A stretch of DNA of 18,202 bases from Erysipelotrichaceae bacterium (GCA_020633795.1 JACKCX010000011.1:1-18202), one strand, 5' to 3'; positions 7,784 through 14,980 are shown, numbered from the stretch's first letter. The notes: generated by a model from the sequence alone, not told the origin. A program made the numbers and translations.

Positions 7784-8422
7784 ATGAAACTAAGTAAAAA
7801 TTCAATTTTCTATCATGAGACAACGAGAATTATTTTAGAGTTTTTCATTATTTTGGCAGTTCTCGCTATGATGCTCGTTCTCGTCTTTTCCGCTCAACTT
7901 TTAGGTGATACTGACACTAGCGAAGAAGACGCTCAAATAATCTATGATCATCTCACTGAGGTATTAAGTGAAAAATCCTCAGTAACAGTCGATAATCTCG
8001 TCTCTCTTAGTTTTGATGAAGAGACAAGCCGCCTTTATGCCACCGCACAAGACGAAGATCAATTAATTGATTTTTCTTTATCGACATCCGCTGCTTCATT
8101 AATTGCCTATCTCCCTTCTCTTCTTGTGGAAGGATTTGAAAATGGTTCACAATTTGACTGTTCAATTCTGACGATTAACGCGGAAGCTTCGTTAATTCAA
8201 TCTAGCGAGATAGTGAGCATCAATTATCAAGTTGCAACCTATGGTTTAGTCTCTCGCTTAAGTGGCACTTATCTATCAACAGATGGCGTTTATACTTCAA
8301 TTTATCAACGCGATTACGATATCGAGACAAATACATGGGGTGATAATGGTGTTGTCTCTCGTTGTAGTTCGACTGATGACGCTACTTTATTTGCTCTTTA
8401 TCAATTGATCGTTAATCGTTAA
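7784..8422 (+). CDS. Single-pass membrane-anchored or secreted protein, function unknown
   Basis: I do not recognise this 212-residue protein. It has a short basic cytoplasmic start (MKLSK), one strong hydrophobic helix at about 16-39, and an acidic Ser/Thr-rich domain of about 170 residues outside the membrane. The domain has alternating hydrophobic strands (for example YGLVSRLSGTYLSTDGVYTS) and two cysteines. There is no obvious signal-peptidase site, so it is more likely an anchored than a released protein. It has its own promoter and probably its own terminator, so it is probably transcribed alone. Its neighbours (XRE regulator upstream, ClC protein downstream) do not suggest a role. Confidence 0.7.
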   Translation: MKLSKNSIFYHETTRIILEFFIILAVLAMMLVLVFSAQLLGDTDTSEEDAQIIYDHLTEVLSEKSSVTVDNLVSLSFDEETSRLYATAQDEDQLIDFSLSTSAASLIAYLPSLLVEGFENGSQFDCSILTINAEASLIQSSEIVSINYQVATYGLVSRLSGTYLSTDGVYTSIYQRDYDIETNTWGDNGVVSRCSSTDDATLFALYQLIVNR

Positions 8423-8442
8423 TAATAGTGATGCTTTTTCTC

Positions 8443-8507
8443 TCTCGCCTCGGCTTGAAAATGAAACTGATATATATATCCTTTCTTGTTTCACGTCGAG
8501 ATTTTTT
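8443..8507 (+). terminator. Imperfect terminator-like hairpin
   Basis: TCTCG (8443-8447) or CTCG (8449-8452) can pair with CGAGA (8497-8501), with an inner TGAAAC/GTTTCA pairing (8462-8467 with 8488-8493). The structure is followed by ATTTTTTATT. The arms are interrupted by internal loops, so it is weaker than the other terminators here. Confidence 0.4.
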
Positions 8508-8524
8508 ATTATTTTTATTTGATA

Positions 8525-8553
8525 TTGATAGTATAAGAAACTAAGATTATATA
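8525..8553 (+). promoter_or_regulatory. Promoter of the ClC gene
   Basis: TTGATA (8525-8530) and TATATA (8548-8553) have an ideal 17-nt spacer. The predicted transcript start falls about 5 nt before the ATG at 8565, so translation would be nearly leaderless unless a further upstream start is used. Confidence 0.55.
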
Positions 8554-8564
8554 TTTGGGCGCAT

Positions 8565-9878
8565 ATGACAAAGAAAAATGGTCTTTACATCTTTATCGAA
8601 ATTGTGAAATGCCTTCTGATGGGAGCTCTCATCGGGGTAGTGATTTCCTTATACAAATTTGCGGTCAGTTGGGTGATTTCTTTAGCCTCTTCTTTACTAG
8701 AATCTAAAGATATTCTCAAGATGACCTTTTATATTATTTCACTTATTATCGTCATGTTTGTCTCTTACTTTTTAATTCGCTTTGATAGTGAGATTCAATG
8801 CGGTGGTTTACCACAACTGGAAATGAATATTCGCAGTAAAAATGGAACGATTAAGTGGTATAAATCTTTACCTCTCATGTTTGTCAATTCACTCTTTTCC
8901 TTTTTTGGCGGTTTGCCTTTAGGCAGTGAAGCTCCGAGCACCTTTATGGGTGGTGCAGTTGGCATTTTTGCTAATGATATCACCAATCATCATGAAGAAG
9001 ATGACGATATTGGTTTAGGCATGGGCGTTGGTTTAGGGGTGGCTTTTATGGCTCCAATCAGCGGTATTTGTTATGGTTTCGAAGAAAGCCTCAATAAATT
9101 TTCATTCAAAGATTTGGGAAAAGTTATTTTGATGACAGTCAATGCTTTTTTTGTTTCCTATCTCATCAATCCTCATCAATTAATTACCATGAATATTGAT
9201 GCGTCTTATAACTGGATGTACAGCTATTCCTTATTTCTCATTGTCATCTTTTCTTTACCTGTTGCTATTTTAATGATGAAATTAACCCCAAAGATTAAGA
9301 TTTTCCTAAATCGTCATTCGCGAAATTTCATCATTAAATATCGCTTTTTCTTTTTATTTGCCATTCTCTCTCTTGTCTTTATTCTTTTTCCGTTACTCGG
9401 TGGAAGTGGTCGAGCTCTAATCTATCGTTTATTTGGTGATGATAAAATTTCTCTTTGGTGGCTCTTACTCGTCTTTTTACTCGTTCGTTTAATAACCTTT
9501 TTCTTAGGGGCAAATAGCACCGCGAGTGGTGGACTGATGTTTCCTACTTTAACTCTAGGAGCCTTAATTGGAGCCTTAATCAATTGCATTATGCGCACGA
9601 CAGGAATGCCTGAAAGCCAAGAAAAATTAATAATTCTAATCTCCATGATGGCTCTTTTCGGCTTAGTGAATAAAACTCCTATTACAGGTTTCTTCTTAAT
9701 CATGTCGATGGGTGGTTATGCTAATATTCTCCATTATGTTGGCCCAGCTCTTATCGCAATGACCTTTGTCTTCATCTTAACGCGCATTATTGATATTGAT
9801 AATATTACTGATAGCCGTCGTAAACTTTTGCGCTATTCTGATCGCAATAAAGAAGTTATCAATAGCATTAATGATTGA
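8565..9878 (+). CDS. ClC-family chloride channel or H+/anion exchanger
   Basis: The 437-residue polytopic protein carries the three ClC anion-selectivity motifs in order: CGGLPQLE (about 79-86, the GSGIP position), GSEAPS (120-125, the G-x-E-x-P position) and GGLMFPTLTLGA (about 322-333, the GxFxP position). The gating glutamate is E122. FEESLNKF (172-179) matches the position of the internal proton glutamate of E. coli ClC-ec1, which points to an exchanger rather than a plain channel; this is inference from motif position. Length and hydrophobic pattern fit a bacterial ClC without CBS domains. It starts at an ATG with only GGG upstream and ends with TGA, evidence that TGA is a true stop in this genome. 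Possible roles are chloride, fluoride or pH homeostasis. No fluoride riboswitch is apparent upstream. Confidence 0.93.
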   Translation: MTKKNGLYIFIEIVKCLLMGALIGVVISLYKFAVSWVISLASSLLESKDILKMTFYIISLIIVMFVSYFLIRFDSEIQCGGLPQLEMNIRSKNGTIKWYKSLPLMFVNSLFSFFGGLPLGSEAPSTFMGGAVGIFANDITNHHEEDDDIGLGMGVGLGVAFMAPISGICYGFEESLNKFSFKDLGKVILMTVNAFFVSYLINPHQLITMNIDASYNWMYSYSLFLIVIFSLPVAILMMKLTPKIKIFLNRHSRNFIIKYRFFFLFAILSLVFILFPLLGGSGRALIYRLFGDDKISLWWLLLVFLLVRLITFFLGANSTASGGLMFPTLTLGALIGALINCIMRTTGMPESQEKLIILISMMALFGLVNKTPITGFFLIMSMGGYANILHYVGPALIAMTFVFILTRIIDIDNITDSRRKLLRYSDRNKEVINSIND

Positions 9879-9913
9879 GAATATTTGCCAAATGCTGAGA
9901 TAATGTCTAGAAA

Positions 9914-9932
9914 CATTTGTATTTAACAAATG
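9914..9932. repeat. 7-bp inverted repeat overlapping the diguanylate cyclase promoter
   Basis: CATTTGT (9914-9920) and ACAAATG (9926-9932) are perfect reverse complements around ATTTA. The left arm covers the -35 hexamer at 9917-9922. A direct copy of CAAATGCT also occurs at 9889-9896 and 9927-9934. It is a candidate repressor site; no T-tract follows. Confidence 0.4.
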
Positions 9933-9945
9933 CTTCATTTATAAT
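9917..9945 (+). promoter_or_regulatory. Promoter of the diguanylate cyclase gene
   Basis: TTGTAT (9917-9922) and a perfect TATAAT (9940-9945) are separated by 17 nt, giving a leader of about 25 nt before the ATG at 9978. Confidence 0.65.
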
Positions 9946-9977
9946 TCATTTATCTAAAAAGAGTTAGTTATTACCCT

Positions 9978-11090
9978 ATGATTAAAAAACCTTCACGTTT
10001 CATCTCTTTTCTCCGTTATGCCGGAGTGACAAAAGCGGAATTTAACAAAGTTAAAGCTCCGATTGCGGAAGAGAATCACAAAGTCTGGCGCATCGCTGTG
10101 GCGGCTCTAGAAATCATTTTTCTTTTAGCTTTTGTCATCACCGCCTCGAGCCCTGATTTGAAACAATATGTTCCTGGTTATATTATTCTCGTCGCTTATT
10201 TCATGGTGGTGACCATTCTTTTATTGACCGTTATCAAACCTCAATCCGCTCTTTTTAAACCTTTGATTTATCTCAATTCCATCGTCATGATTGGCATGCT
10301 TCTTTATCAAGGTTTCTTTACTTCTCCAGAAAGGAATATCGCGACTTACTGTGCGATTATTGTCGTCATTTCGATTCTCAGCATTGATCGTCCTTATCGC
10401 TTCTGCGCTTTGATTCTCGCTTCGACGATTGCTTTTGTTCTTTTGATTCTCTATGCTCCTTCATCTACTAACCAACCTTGGTATCCGGATTTATTTGTGG
10501 GCGTCATCTTTGGCATCATCAGTGTTTTTATTACTGTCTATATCAATCACATCCGCGTCAAAGACATCGTGATGCGCTACGCGGCTGAACAAGAGAGAGA
10601 TATGGATTCCTTAACGGGTGTTAAAAATAAGAATGCCTATGACCGAATGGTGGAATCTTTAATGAACCGAGCTCGACGAGTTAATCTTGAATTTGCTCTT
10701 GTCGTTTTTGATATTAATGGTTTAAAACTCACGAATGATACTTATGGTCATGAAAGTGGCGATAAACTTCTCATTCGAGCGACGGCAATTATCAGCGATG
10801 CTTTTCCCAATTGTTATATCTATCGTATTGGTGGTGATGAATTTGCTACTTTTATCACGGGAAGCAATTATGAAAAAAGAAACGCTATCGTCGGTGAATT
10901 TCGAAAACAAATTGAAGAGATCAACGATCGAGCTATTACACTTAAAGAAGACACTTCTATCGCTTGTGGTGTCGCAGCTTTTGATCCCGATATTGATCGT
11001 GACTATGTCTCTTTATTTAGTCGCGCTGATGCTAGTATGTACGAGAATAAACGACTCGTGAAATCAAAAAATAAATTCTTAATTAGTTAA
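9978..11090 (+). CDS. Membrane diguanylate cyclase (GGDEF domain)
   Basis: The 370-residue protein makes cyclic di-GMP from two GTP. About six hydrophobic helices fill residues 36-195. The cytoplasmic GGDEF domain follows, with DSLTG (210-214), FDINGLKLTND for metal and substrate binding, the active-site GGDEF at 285-289, and the family-typical closing ADASMYENK. The residues five positions before GGDEF are FPNC, not RxxD, so the usual inhibitory I-site is absent and product inhibition is unlikely through that route. The membrane half resembles a 6-TM sensor of unknown ligand. A c-di-GMP riboswitch 1.8 kb downstream is a plausible local target. It has its own promoter with an inverted repeat over the -35. 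The call rests on intact catalytic motifs. Confidence 0.95.
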   Translation: MIKKPSRFISFLRYAGVTKAEFNKVKAPIAEENHKVWRIAVAALEIIFLLAFVITASSPDLKQYVPGYIILVAYFMVVTILLLTVIKPQSALFKPLIYLNSIVMIGMLLYQGFFTSPERNIATYCAIIVVISILSIDRPYRFCALILASTIAFVLLILYAPSSTNQPWYPDLFVGVIFGIISVFITVYINHIRVKDIVMRYAAEQERDMDSLTGVKNKNAYDRMVESLMNRARRVNLEFALVVFDINGLKLTNDTYGHESGDKLLIRATAIISDAFPNCYIYRIGGDEFATFITGSNYEKRNAIVGEFRKQIEEINDRAITLKEDTSIACGVAAFDPDIDRDYVSLFSRADASMYENKRLVKSKNKFLIS

Positions 11091-11103
11091 TAAGATATTG
11101 ACA

Positions 11104-11149
11104 TTTAGCGACACAGATTTTTATTTTTTGATTAAAATGTGTCGTTAAA
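11104..11149. repeat. 12-bp inverted repeat after the diguanylate cyclase
   Basis: TTTAGCGACACA (11104-11115) pairs with TGTGTCGTTAAA (11138-11149), with one G-T pair and a 22-nt AT-rich loop. It lies 13 nt after the stop codon, but no T-run follows the right arm. It may be a weak terminator or an mRNA 3'-end stabilising hairpin. Confidence 0.5.
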
Positions 11150-11227
11150 GCCAATTTATATCGATAAAAATTAATAGCCACAAAAGTCACAAAAAGCTCT
11201 ATTTTCTTTGAACATTACAAAAAAATA

Positions 11228-11255
11228 TTGTTTTTATTGTTAAACAAGTTATAAA
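11228..11255 (+). promoter_or_regulatory. Promoter and long leader of the stand-alone SipW-type protein
   Basis: TTGTTT (11228-11233) and TATAAA (11250-11255) are 16 nt apart. The start site would give a leader of about 125 nt before the ATG at 11390. In it lie GTCTA-AGAGA-TAGAC (a 5-bp hairpin), GGAGG not linked to any start, and the C-tract ATTCTCCCCC (11292-11301). A second possible promoter, TTGTCC (11321-11326) and TATATT 18 nt later, would shorten the leader. Confidence 0.45.
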
Positions 11256-11389
11256 CTAATTTTGTCTAAGAGATAGACCGGAGGACATCCCATTCTCCCC
11301 CTATTGAATGACATATCCTATTGTCCATCTAGTATAAAAAGAATTATATTGGATGATTTTTCTCATTTTGAAAGGAATTCTTAAATATT

Positions 11390-12205
11390 ATGAAAAAGTC
11401 AAAAATTTTAGCACCAGCTCTCGCCGTTTTATGTTTAAGCGTCGCCGCTAGTGTCACTGGAACCGTCGCTTGGTTCGCCTCAAACAACCTTCTCACAGCT
11501 GAAGGATTGTCAGTTTATGCCAATGTCCCATCATCTCTTGTTATTGCTCAGAATTTAGTTAATGCTCCTGATGGCCAAACCGATTTAGCTGATAGAGCAG
11601 TTGATCTTGATTTTAATTCAACTGCAACATACTTAAATCCATGTACATATGCTGATGGTCAATTAGAATATATTAGCGCTATTGAAAATGGACATATTGA
11701 TAACGCAACAGGTTTGCCAGTTGCTGATGAAGGTGAAACCATGGGTGATATTACTTATAGTGCAGCTACTGAAGCTGGACATTATTTTAAGACATTTACT
11801 GCTTATATCGCATCTGCTGGTGCTGCAATTGAGTCACATTACCAAATTACAGCTAGTTTAACAAACTCTCGAGAAGTATCAGATACTTGGAAAGCCGCTT
11901 CAGTCGCGTTCTTTTTAACTCCAAATGGTGGCTCTCGCACTTATGCTGGTTCACTTAATCTTGCTGATTTTGATCCAGTTGCCAATGACTATGGAACTAC
12001 TCCACAAGCGGACAAGGTTATTTATACTGTCGACGCATCGCACACAATTCCAACTTATTCACTTAATGTTGGCGTTAAAGTTGAAATGCTTGTTTACTTT
12101 GATGGTGCTTTATTAAAATCTGATGGTCAAGCTTTTGTTACTAGTCAAACTGGTAATTCAAACGAACTTGAAATGCTTGTAAAATTTGAAGGTGCGATCA
12201 TTTAA
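11390..12205 (+). CDS. Stand-alone SipW-type (TasA/camelysin-like) exported protein
   Basis: The 271-residue protein has a basic start (MKKSK), a hydrophobic stretch to about 24, and TVAWFA at 25-30. That T-x-A-W-F pattern at the end of the signal is the hallmark of SipW-dependent signal peptides, as in TasA and CalY. The mature part is rich in Ser, Thr, Ala and short strands, with repeated patterns such as YADGQLEYISA. Related proteins form extracellular fibres or surface layers; fibre formation here is inference. AAAGGA lies 13 nt before the start. It has its own promoter, long leader and strong terminator, and its codons appear more AT-ending than those of the operon at 13067, as expected for an abundant product. 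It could be a major subunit with the three exported proteins downstream as minor partners. SipW itself is not in the window. Confidence 0.75.
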   Translation: MKKSKILAPALAVLCLSVAASVTGTVAWFASNNLLTAEGLSVYANVPSSLVIAQNLVNAPDGQTDLADRAVDLDFNSTATYLNPCTYADGQLEYISAIENGHIDNATGLPVADEGETMGDITYSAATEAGHYFKTFTAYIASAGAAIESHYQITASLTNSREVSDTWKAASVAFFLTPNGGSRTYAGSLNLADFDPVANDYGTTPQADKVIYTVDASHTIPTYSLNVGVKVEMLVYFDGALLKSDGQAFVTSQTGNSNELEMLVKFEGAII

Positions 12206-12228
12206 TAAATTAGTTTCTAATAATTTTG

Positions 12229-12260
12229 GAAAGCGCAATTAATTTGCGCTTTCTTTTTTT
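12229..12260 (+). terminator. Strong Rho-independent terminator after the stand-alone exported protein
   Basis: GAAAGCGCAA (12229-12238) and TTGCGCTTTC (12244-12253) form a perfect 10-bp stem with a 5-nt loop, followed by seven T residues. Confidence 0.95.
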
Positions 12261-12316
12261 CTCCCTATTTTATTGGAAAAAGTAAGGAAATAAGGGATAA
12301 TTTAAAAAAATAACGA

Positions 12317-12344
12317 TTGCAGTTGTTAAAATAATTGTTATAGT
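12317..12344 (+). promoter_or_regulatory. Promoter of the small two-helix membrane protein
   Basis: TTGCAG (12317-12322) and TATAGT (12339-12344) are spaced by 16 nt. An overlapping choice is TTGTTA (12323-12328) with TATAAC (12344-12349) at a shorter spacing. Confidence 0.5.
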
Positions 12345-12380
12345 ATAACTAATGGATAAATCCTACGGAGATTTTGACAT

Positions 12381-12752
12381 ATGAATGCAAAAACAAAAAA
12401 GATACTTATCATCGCTGGAATAGTTTTAGATGTTGCTATTACTGTTTTCCTATTCGTGGTGAGCATTATTATGCTCGCTACAATGCCAGACAGCGCTGCA
12501 TCTATTGATGCCAGTACGTTTATTGGCTATCTACAAGCTAATCCAACTGTTTACCTTTGGGCCTTTGTTATCCCGCTATTCTTGTTATTAGCCTTAAACA
12601 TCACCGTTCTCGTTTGGTATGTTAAAAAAGTCGGTAACAAAAAGATCGGACTTAGCGATCTCAATGAAGAGCAAAAAGACGCTCTCAGAAAACAACTTCT
12701 CGAAGAGATGAATAAAGCCGCTCAGAAAGATGCAGAACAAGATAAGAAATAA
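12381..12752 (+). CDS. Small two-helix membrane protein with charged C-terminal tail
   Basis: This 123-residue protein is not one I recognise. It has two hydrophobic helices (about 8-33 and 54-80) joined by a short Ser/Ala/Asp-rich loop, so both termini should face the cytoplasm. The tail from about 88 is a charged helix rich in Lys, Glu and Gln (NEEQKDALRKQLLEEMNKA), likely amphipathic or coiled coil. CGGAG lies 10 nt before the ATG. It has its own promoter and terminator, so it is monocistronic and lies between two exported-protein transcripts. A role in the same surface system is possible only by position. Confidence 0.7.
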   Translation: MNAKTKKILIIAGIVLDVAITVFLFVVSIIMLATMPDSAASIDASTFIGYLQANPTVYLWAFVIPLFLLLALNITVLVWYVKKVGNKKIGLSDLNEEQKDALRKQLLEEMNKAAQKDAEQDKK

Positions 12753-12786
12753 GAGCTTATTTCCTCAAACGTTCCACTAAAAGATT

Positions 12787-12813
12787 AAAAGCCACAAAAA
12801 ATGTGGCTTTTTT
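12787..12813 (+). terminator. Rho-independent terminator after the two-helix protein
   Basis: AAAAGCCACA (12787-12796) and TGTGGCTTTT (12802-12811) form a perfect stem with a 5-nt A loop, ending in T residues. It insulates the riboswitch promoter that begins 27 nt further on. Confidence 0.93.
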
Positions 12814-12839
12814 CATGGATTCCGTAGGAATAGGAAATA

Positions 12840-12868
12840 TTGACAATTTAATAGGTCCTTGTTATTAT
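12840..12868 (+). promoter_or_regulatory. Near-consensus promoter of the riboswitch-controlled operon
   Basis: A perfect TTGACA (12840-12845), a 17-nt spacer and TATTAT (12863-12868) with an upstream TG (12860-12861) make an extended -10 promoter. It is the best promoter in the window. The transcript would start near 12875, right at the 5' edge of the riboswitch. Confidence 0.85.
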
Positions 12869-12875
12869 TTATTCG

Positions 12876-12953
12876 TAAAAAGCAAAATTACAGTGATGTA
12901 GTGACGCAAAACTAAAGGGTCTTAAATAGTTACTATTAAGATTGCCAGTTGCC
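12876..12953 (+). promoter_or_regulatory. Cyclic-di-GMP-I (GEMM) riboswitch aptamer
   Basis: The core features of the type I c-di-GMP aptamer are present in order. They are a GCAAAA entry strand (12882-12887), a first hairpin TACA-GTGA-TGTA with a GNRA tetraloop (12889-12900), and the conserved ACGCAAA (12904-12910) followed by ACTAAAGGG. A second hairpin (12920-12941) has a TTA loop and a single bulged A. The closing strand is GCCAGTTGCC (12944-12953). It binds c-di-GMP and couples to the terminator at 12975-13007, upstream of the exported-protein operon. The pairings were read by eye; a covariance-model match to RF01051 would confirm them. Confidence 0.88.
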
Positions 12954-12974
12954 TTGTGGGATTGAAATAATCCT

Positions 12975-13007
12975 GCCATTGATTGGATAATAGGCAATGG
13001 CTTTTTT
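12975..13007 (+). terminator. Riboswitch expression-platform terminator
   Basis: GCCATTG (12975-12981) pairs with CAATGGC (12995-13001), followed by six T residues (13002-13007). The right part, GGCAATGGC (12993-13001), can instead pair with the aptamer's closing strand GCCAGTTGCC with one bulged G. Aptamer folding and terminator formation would therefore go together, predicting lower expression when c-di-GMP is bound. Confidence 0.85.
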
Positions 13008-13066
13008 ATTTCAGTTCCTTGGGATACATATCAATAAAATAAACTATTGATTGGAAACATTTTCTT

Positions 13067-13894
13067 GTGGATAAAGCAAAGACATCTTCCGTATATAACA
13101 AATACGTACGCAGACGTCGAAATAGGAAAATCGTGGCCTCGGTCGCTTGCATATGCGCGACGGGCGTGGCCGTGCTTGGAATCGTCGCCCTTCTCGCTGA
13201 CGATGCTGGAGCGTACACTGTCTCTTTAAATCGTGGAACGGCTAGTCTCACGATGTCGGGGACGGAAGATTTTACCTCTGGCACCGCTTATATCGCTGTT
13301 AATGATATCCCTCCTTATCATGAATATACTTATTCCGCTTGGAATGAGGATGATGGAGACTTTACTCTCCTGGATAATGAGAATAGTCATACTCCGACTC
13401 CCGATGAAGAAGGGGGAGGCATCTCCTATTTCAAATATACGTTTTTTGTTAAAAATACCGGCGCTTCCTACGCCGAATTTTCTCTTTCACTCCATTTAGG
13501 AGTAGTGGGAATTTCGACTAACGGAGCTAAAGATCTCAACTCGGTTTTACGAGTGATGTTTTATTCCAACCGAGATTTAACGCAACACAATCGCGCTGTA
13601 TACGCCTTACGAAGTAATAGCGACACCTATCAAGATGAATACGGCAATGAGCAATATTCACCTGAGCGTATCGCTGGTCCGAGTAGTGAGTATGCGACGC
13701 CCTTTCTTTCATCGAGTAAAGTCCTCACTTCTGAAGAAGTTGATTTTGCCCCTGACGAAGTGATTCGCTACACCTTTGTCTTCTGGATTGAAGGTGAAGA
13801 TCCGGATTGTGTGAATGATCCTCCCACCAATGGTTTATCTCTTTCTGTCAACATTGGAGCTAAAGAACAAGCTGATCCAGAGATAGAGACCTAA
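13067..13894 (+). CDS. Exported surface protein, first gene of the c-di-GMP-controlled operon
   Basis: This 275-residue protein starts at a GTG with GGAAA (13053-13057) upstream, about 60 nt after the riboswitch terminator. A strongly basic stretch, RRRRNRK (15-21), precedes one hydrophobic helix at about 22-43. The rest is a beta-rich, acidic extracellular domain. Near the C-terminus is FWIEGEDPDC, followed by a closing strand pattern; this W-x-EG-x-DPDC motif is frequent in SipW-type Firmicute surface proteins. Unlike its neighbours it lacks T-x-A-W-F at the end of the hydrophobic segment (the site reads ADDAGAYTVS), so it may stay anchored or be cleaved by a different peptidase. It is followed 3 nt later by the next exported-protein gene. 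A base or anchor role is inference. Confidence 0.72.
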   Translation: MDKAKTSSVYNKYVRRRRNRKIVASVACICATGVAVLGIVALLADDAGAYTVSLNRGTASLTMSGTEDFTSGTAYIAVNDIPPYHEYTYSAWNEDDGDFTLLDNENSHTPTPDEEGGGISYFKYTFFVKNTGASYAEFSLSLHLGVVGISTNGAKDLNSVLRVMFYSNRDLTQHNRAVYALRSNSDTYQDEYGNEQYSPERIAGPSSEYATPFLSSSKVLTSEEVDFAPDEVIRYTFVFWIEGEDPDCVNDPPTNGLSLSVNIGAKEQADPEIET

Positions 13895-13897
13895 TGA

Positions 13898-14980
13898 ATG
13901 GATAATACACTAAAGCAACGTTTAATTATTTTTGGTTTAACCACCGGACTAATCTTTACTCTCGCAGGTTCACTCTGCGGGACTTTTGCTTGGTATACGT
14001 ACGGGTCACGTGCGCCCCTGTTTTATGATGGCACCTCGATCGGCAGTGGAGGTTCATTAGAAATCGGCATCGAGAGTTCGACATTGTTAGATGGATACGA
14101 ATCATATGGTCTAGAAGAAGATACTTCCCTGTCGGGAAAGATCATCTATTGGTCGACGAATAGTTTCCCAGCCGCTTCACTTGCTTATGTGCTTCGGGCC
14201 AATAACTCGGCGACGAATGAACTGCGACCTGTGACCACTGGCAAGCATCAACTCGATGAAATAGCCACTCTCTATAATGGTCCTGTCTATCGCGTGACGG
14301 AAGATGATGATGAATATCTGAGCGTCGTTAATAACAACCGCTATGTCAATTTGCCACTTGTTTTCCGCTACAAGTCAACGTCAGCTAGCAATGTTTATTA
14401 CGACAATTATGCTGTCTATCTTGAAGCGGCAACTCCTAATTCGTATACCGACATCAAAAAAGGTATTCGTCTCTTATTCGATGGAACAGACGAATCTAAC
14501 AACGCGACTCAATATCTCATCAACCCTAATGAAAAAGGTCAAAGTTCATTAAATGTTGGTGGTCCGCTCGATCTCAATGGGGACGGTTATTACGATACCT
14601 ATTCAGGGGGTGATTTCACCCAATACGAAGTGGCCTATGGCCAATTTGCTAATGATAATATCGTTCATAACTCAAACGCGGAAGCTTCCGATAGTTTAGT
14701 GGCCGATGAAGATTTAACTTCGTTTAATGCCAAGCATAAAGAGGGGACTAAAATTTTGGATATGGCATCCACAATTCCTGAGGAATGTGAATATTTAGGC
14801 ACGGAACAATTCACTGATCATTCCGTCGTTCTCGCCTATCCCAAAGCTGATCAAAGTAATTATGCTTTTTTAAACGCTAAAATCTTTCTTGAAGGGTGGG
14901 ATTTAAGTATTATTAATCCTAATGTGGGAGCCCTTTTCTCTCTCGATTTATCTTTTGAGGTCGTTTATGCCGGGACGTAA
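13898..14980 (+). CDS. SipW-type exported protein, second operon gene
   Basis: The 360-residue protein begins 3 nt after the preceding stop codon. Its signal ends in GTFAWYTYG (28-36), a variant of the SipW-type T-x-A-W-F/Y motif. The mature domain is Asp/Asn/Ser/Tyr-rich with strand-turn patterns. A block DLNGDGYYDTYSGG (about 225-238) looks like a Ca-binding-type DxNxDG loop, and LEGWD near the C-terminus starts the last strands. The same blocks (DLNGHYDSFNG, FNSAHEAG, LEGWD) occur in the next protein, so the two are tandem paralogues. The reading frame overlaps the next gene by 14 nt, implying translational coupling. A fibre or matrix role comes from the TasA/camelysin family; it has not been shown here. 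Confidence 0.75.
   Translation: MDNTLKQRLIIFGLTTGLIFTLAGSLCGTFAWYTYGSRAPLFYDGTSIGSGGSLEIGIESSTLLDGYESYGLEEDTSLSGKIIYWSTNSFPAASLAYVLRANNSATNELRPVTTGKHQLDEIATLYNGPVYRVTEDDDEYLSVVNNNRYVNLPLVFRYKSTSASNVYYDNYAVYLEAATPNSYTDIKKGIRLLFDGTDESNNATQYLINPNEKGQSSLNVGGPLDLNGDGYYDTYSGGDFTQYEVAYGQFANDNIVHNSNAEASDSLVADEDLTSFNAKHKEGTKILDMASTIPEECEYLGTEQFTDHSVVLAYPKADQSNYAFLNAKIFLEGWDLSIINPNVGALFSLDLSFEVVYAGT

Noticed and set aside
11104..11149. Strong terminator after the diguanylate cyclase
   Set aside because: The stem is good, but the loop is 22 nt and no T-tract follows, so it is listed only as an inverted repeat.
12876..12953. Reading the 12.9 kb leader as a different riboswitch or an attenuator only
   Set aside because: The GNRA hairpin, ACGCAAA core and closing strand together fit the c-di-GMP-I class, and no leader peptide or tandem codons are present.
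14922..14966. Earlier start for the third exported protein
   Set aside because: No ribosome binding site, longer overlap with the preceding gene, and it would place a second hydrophobic stretch before the signal peptide.
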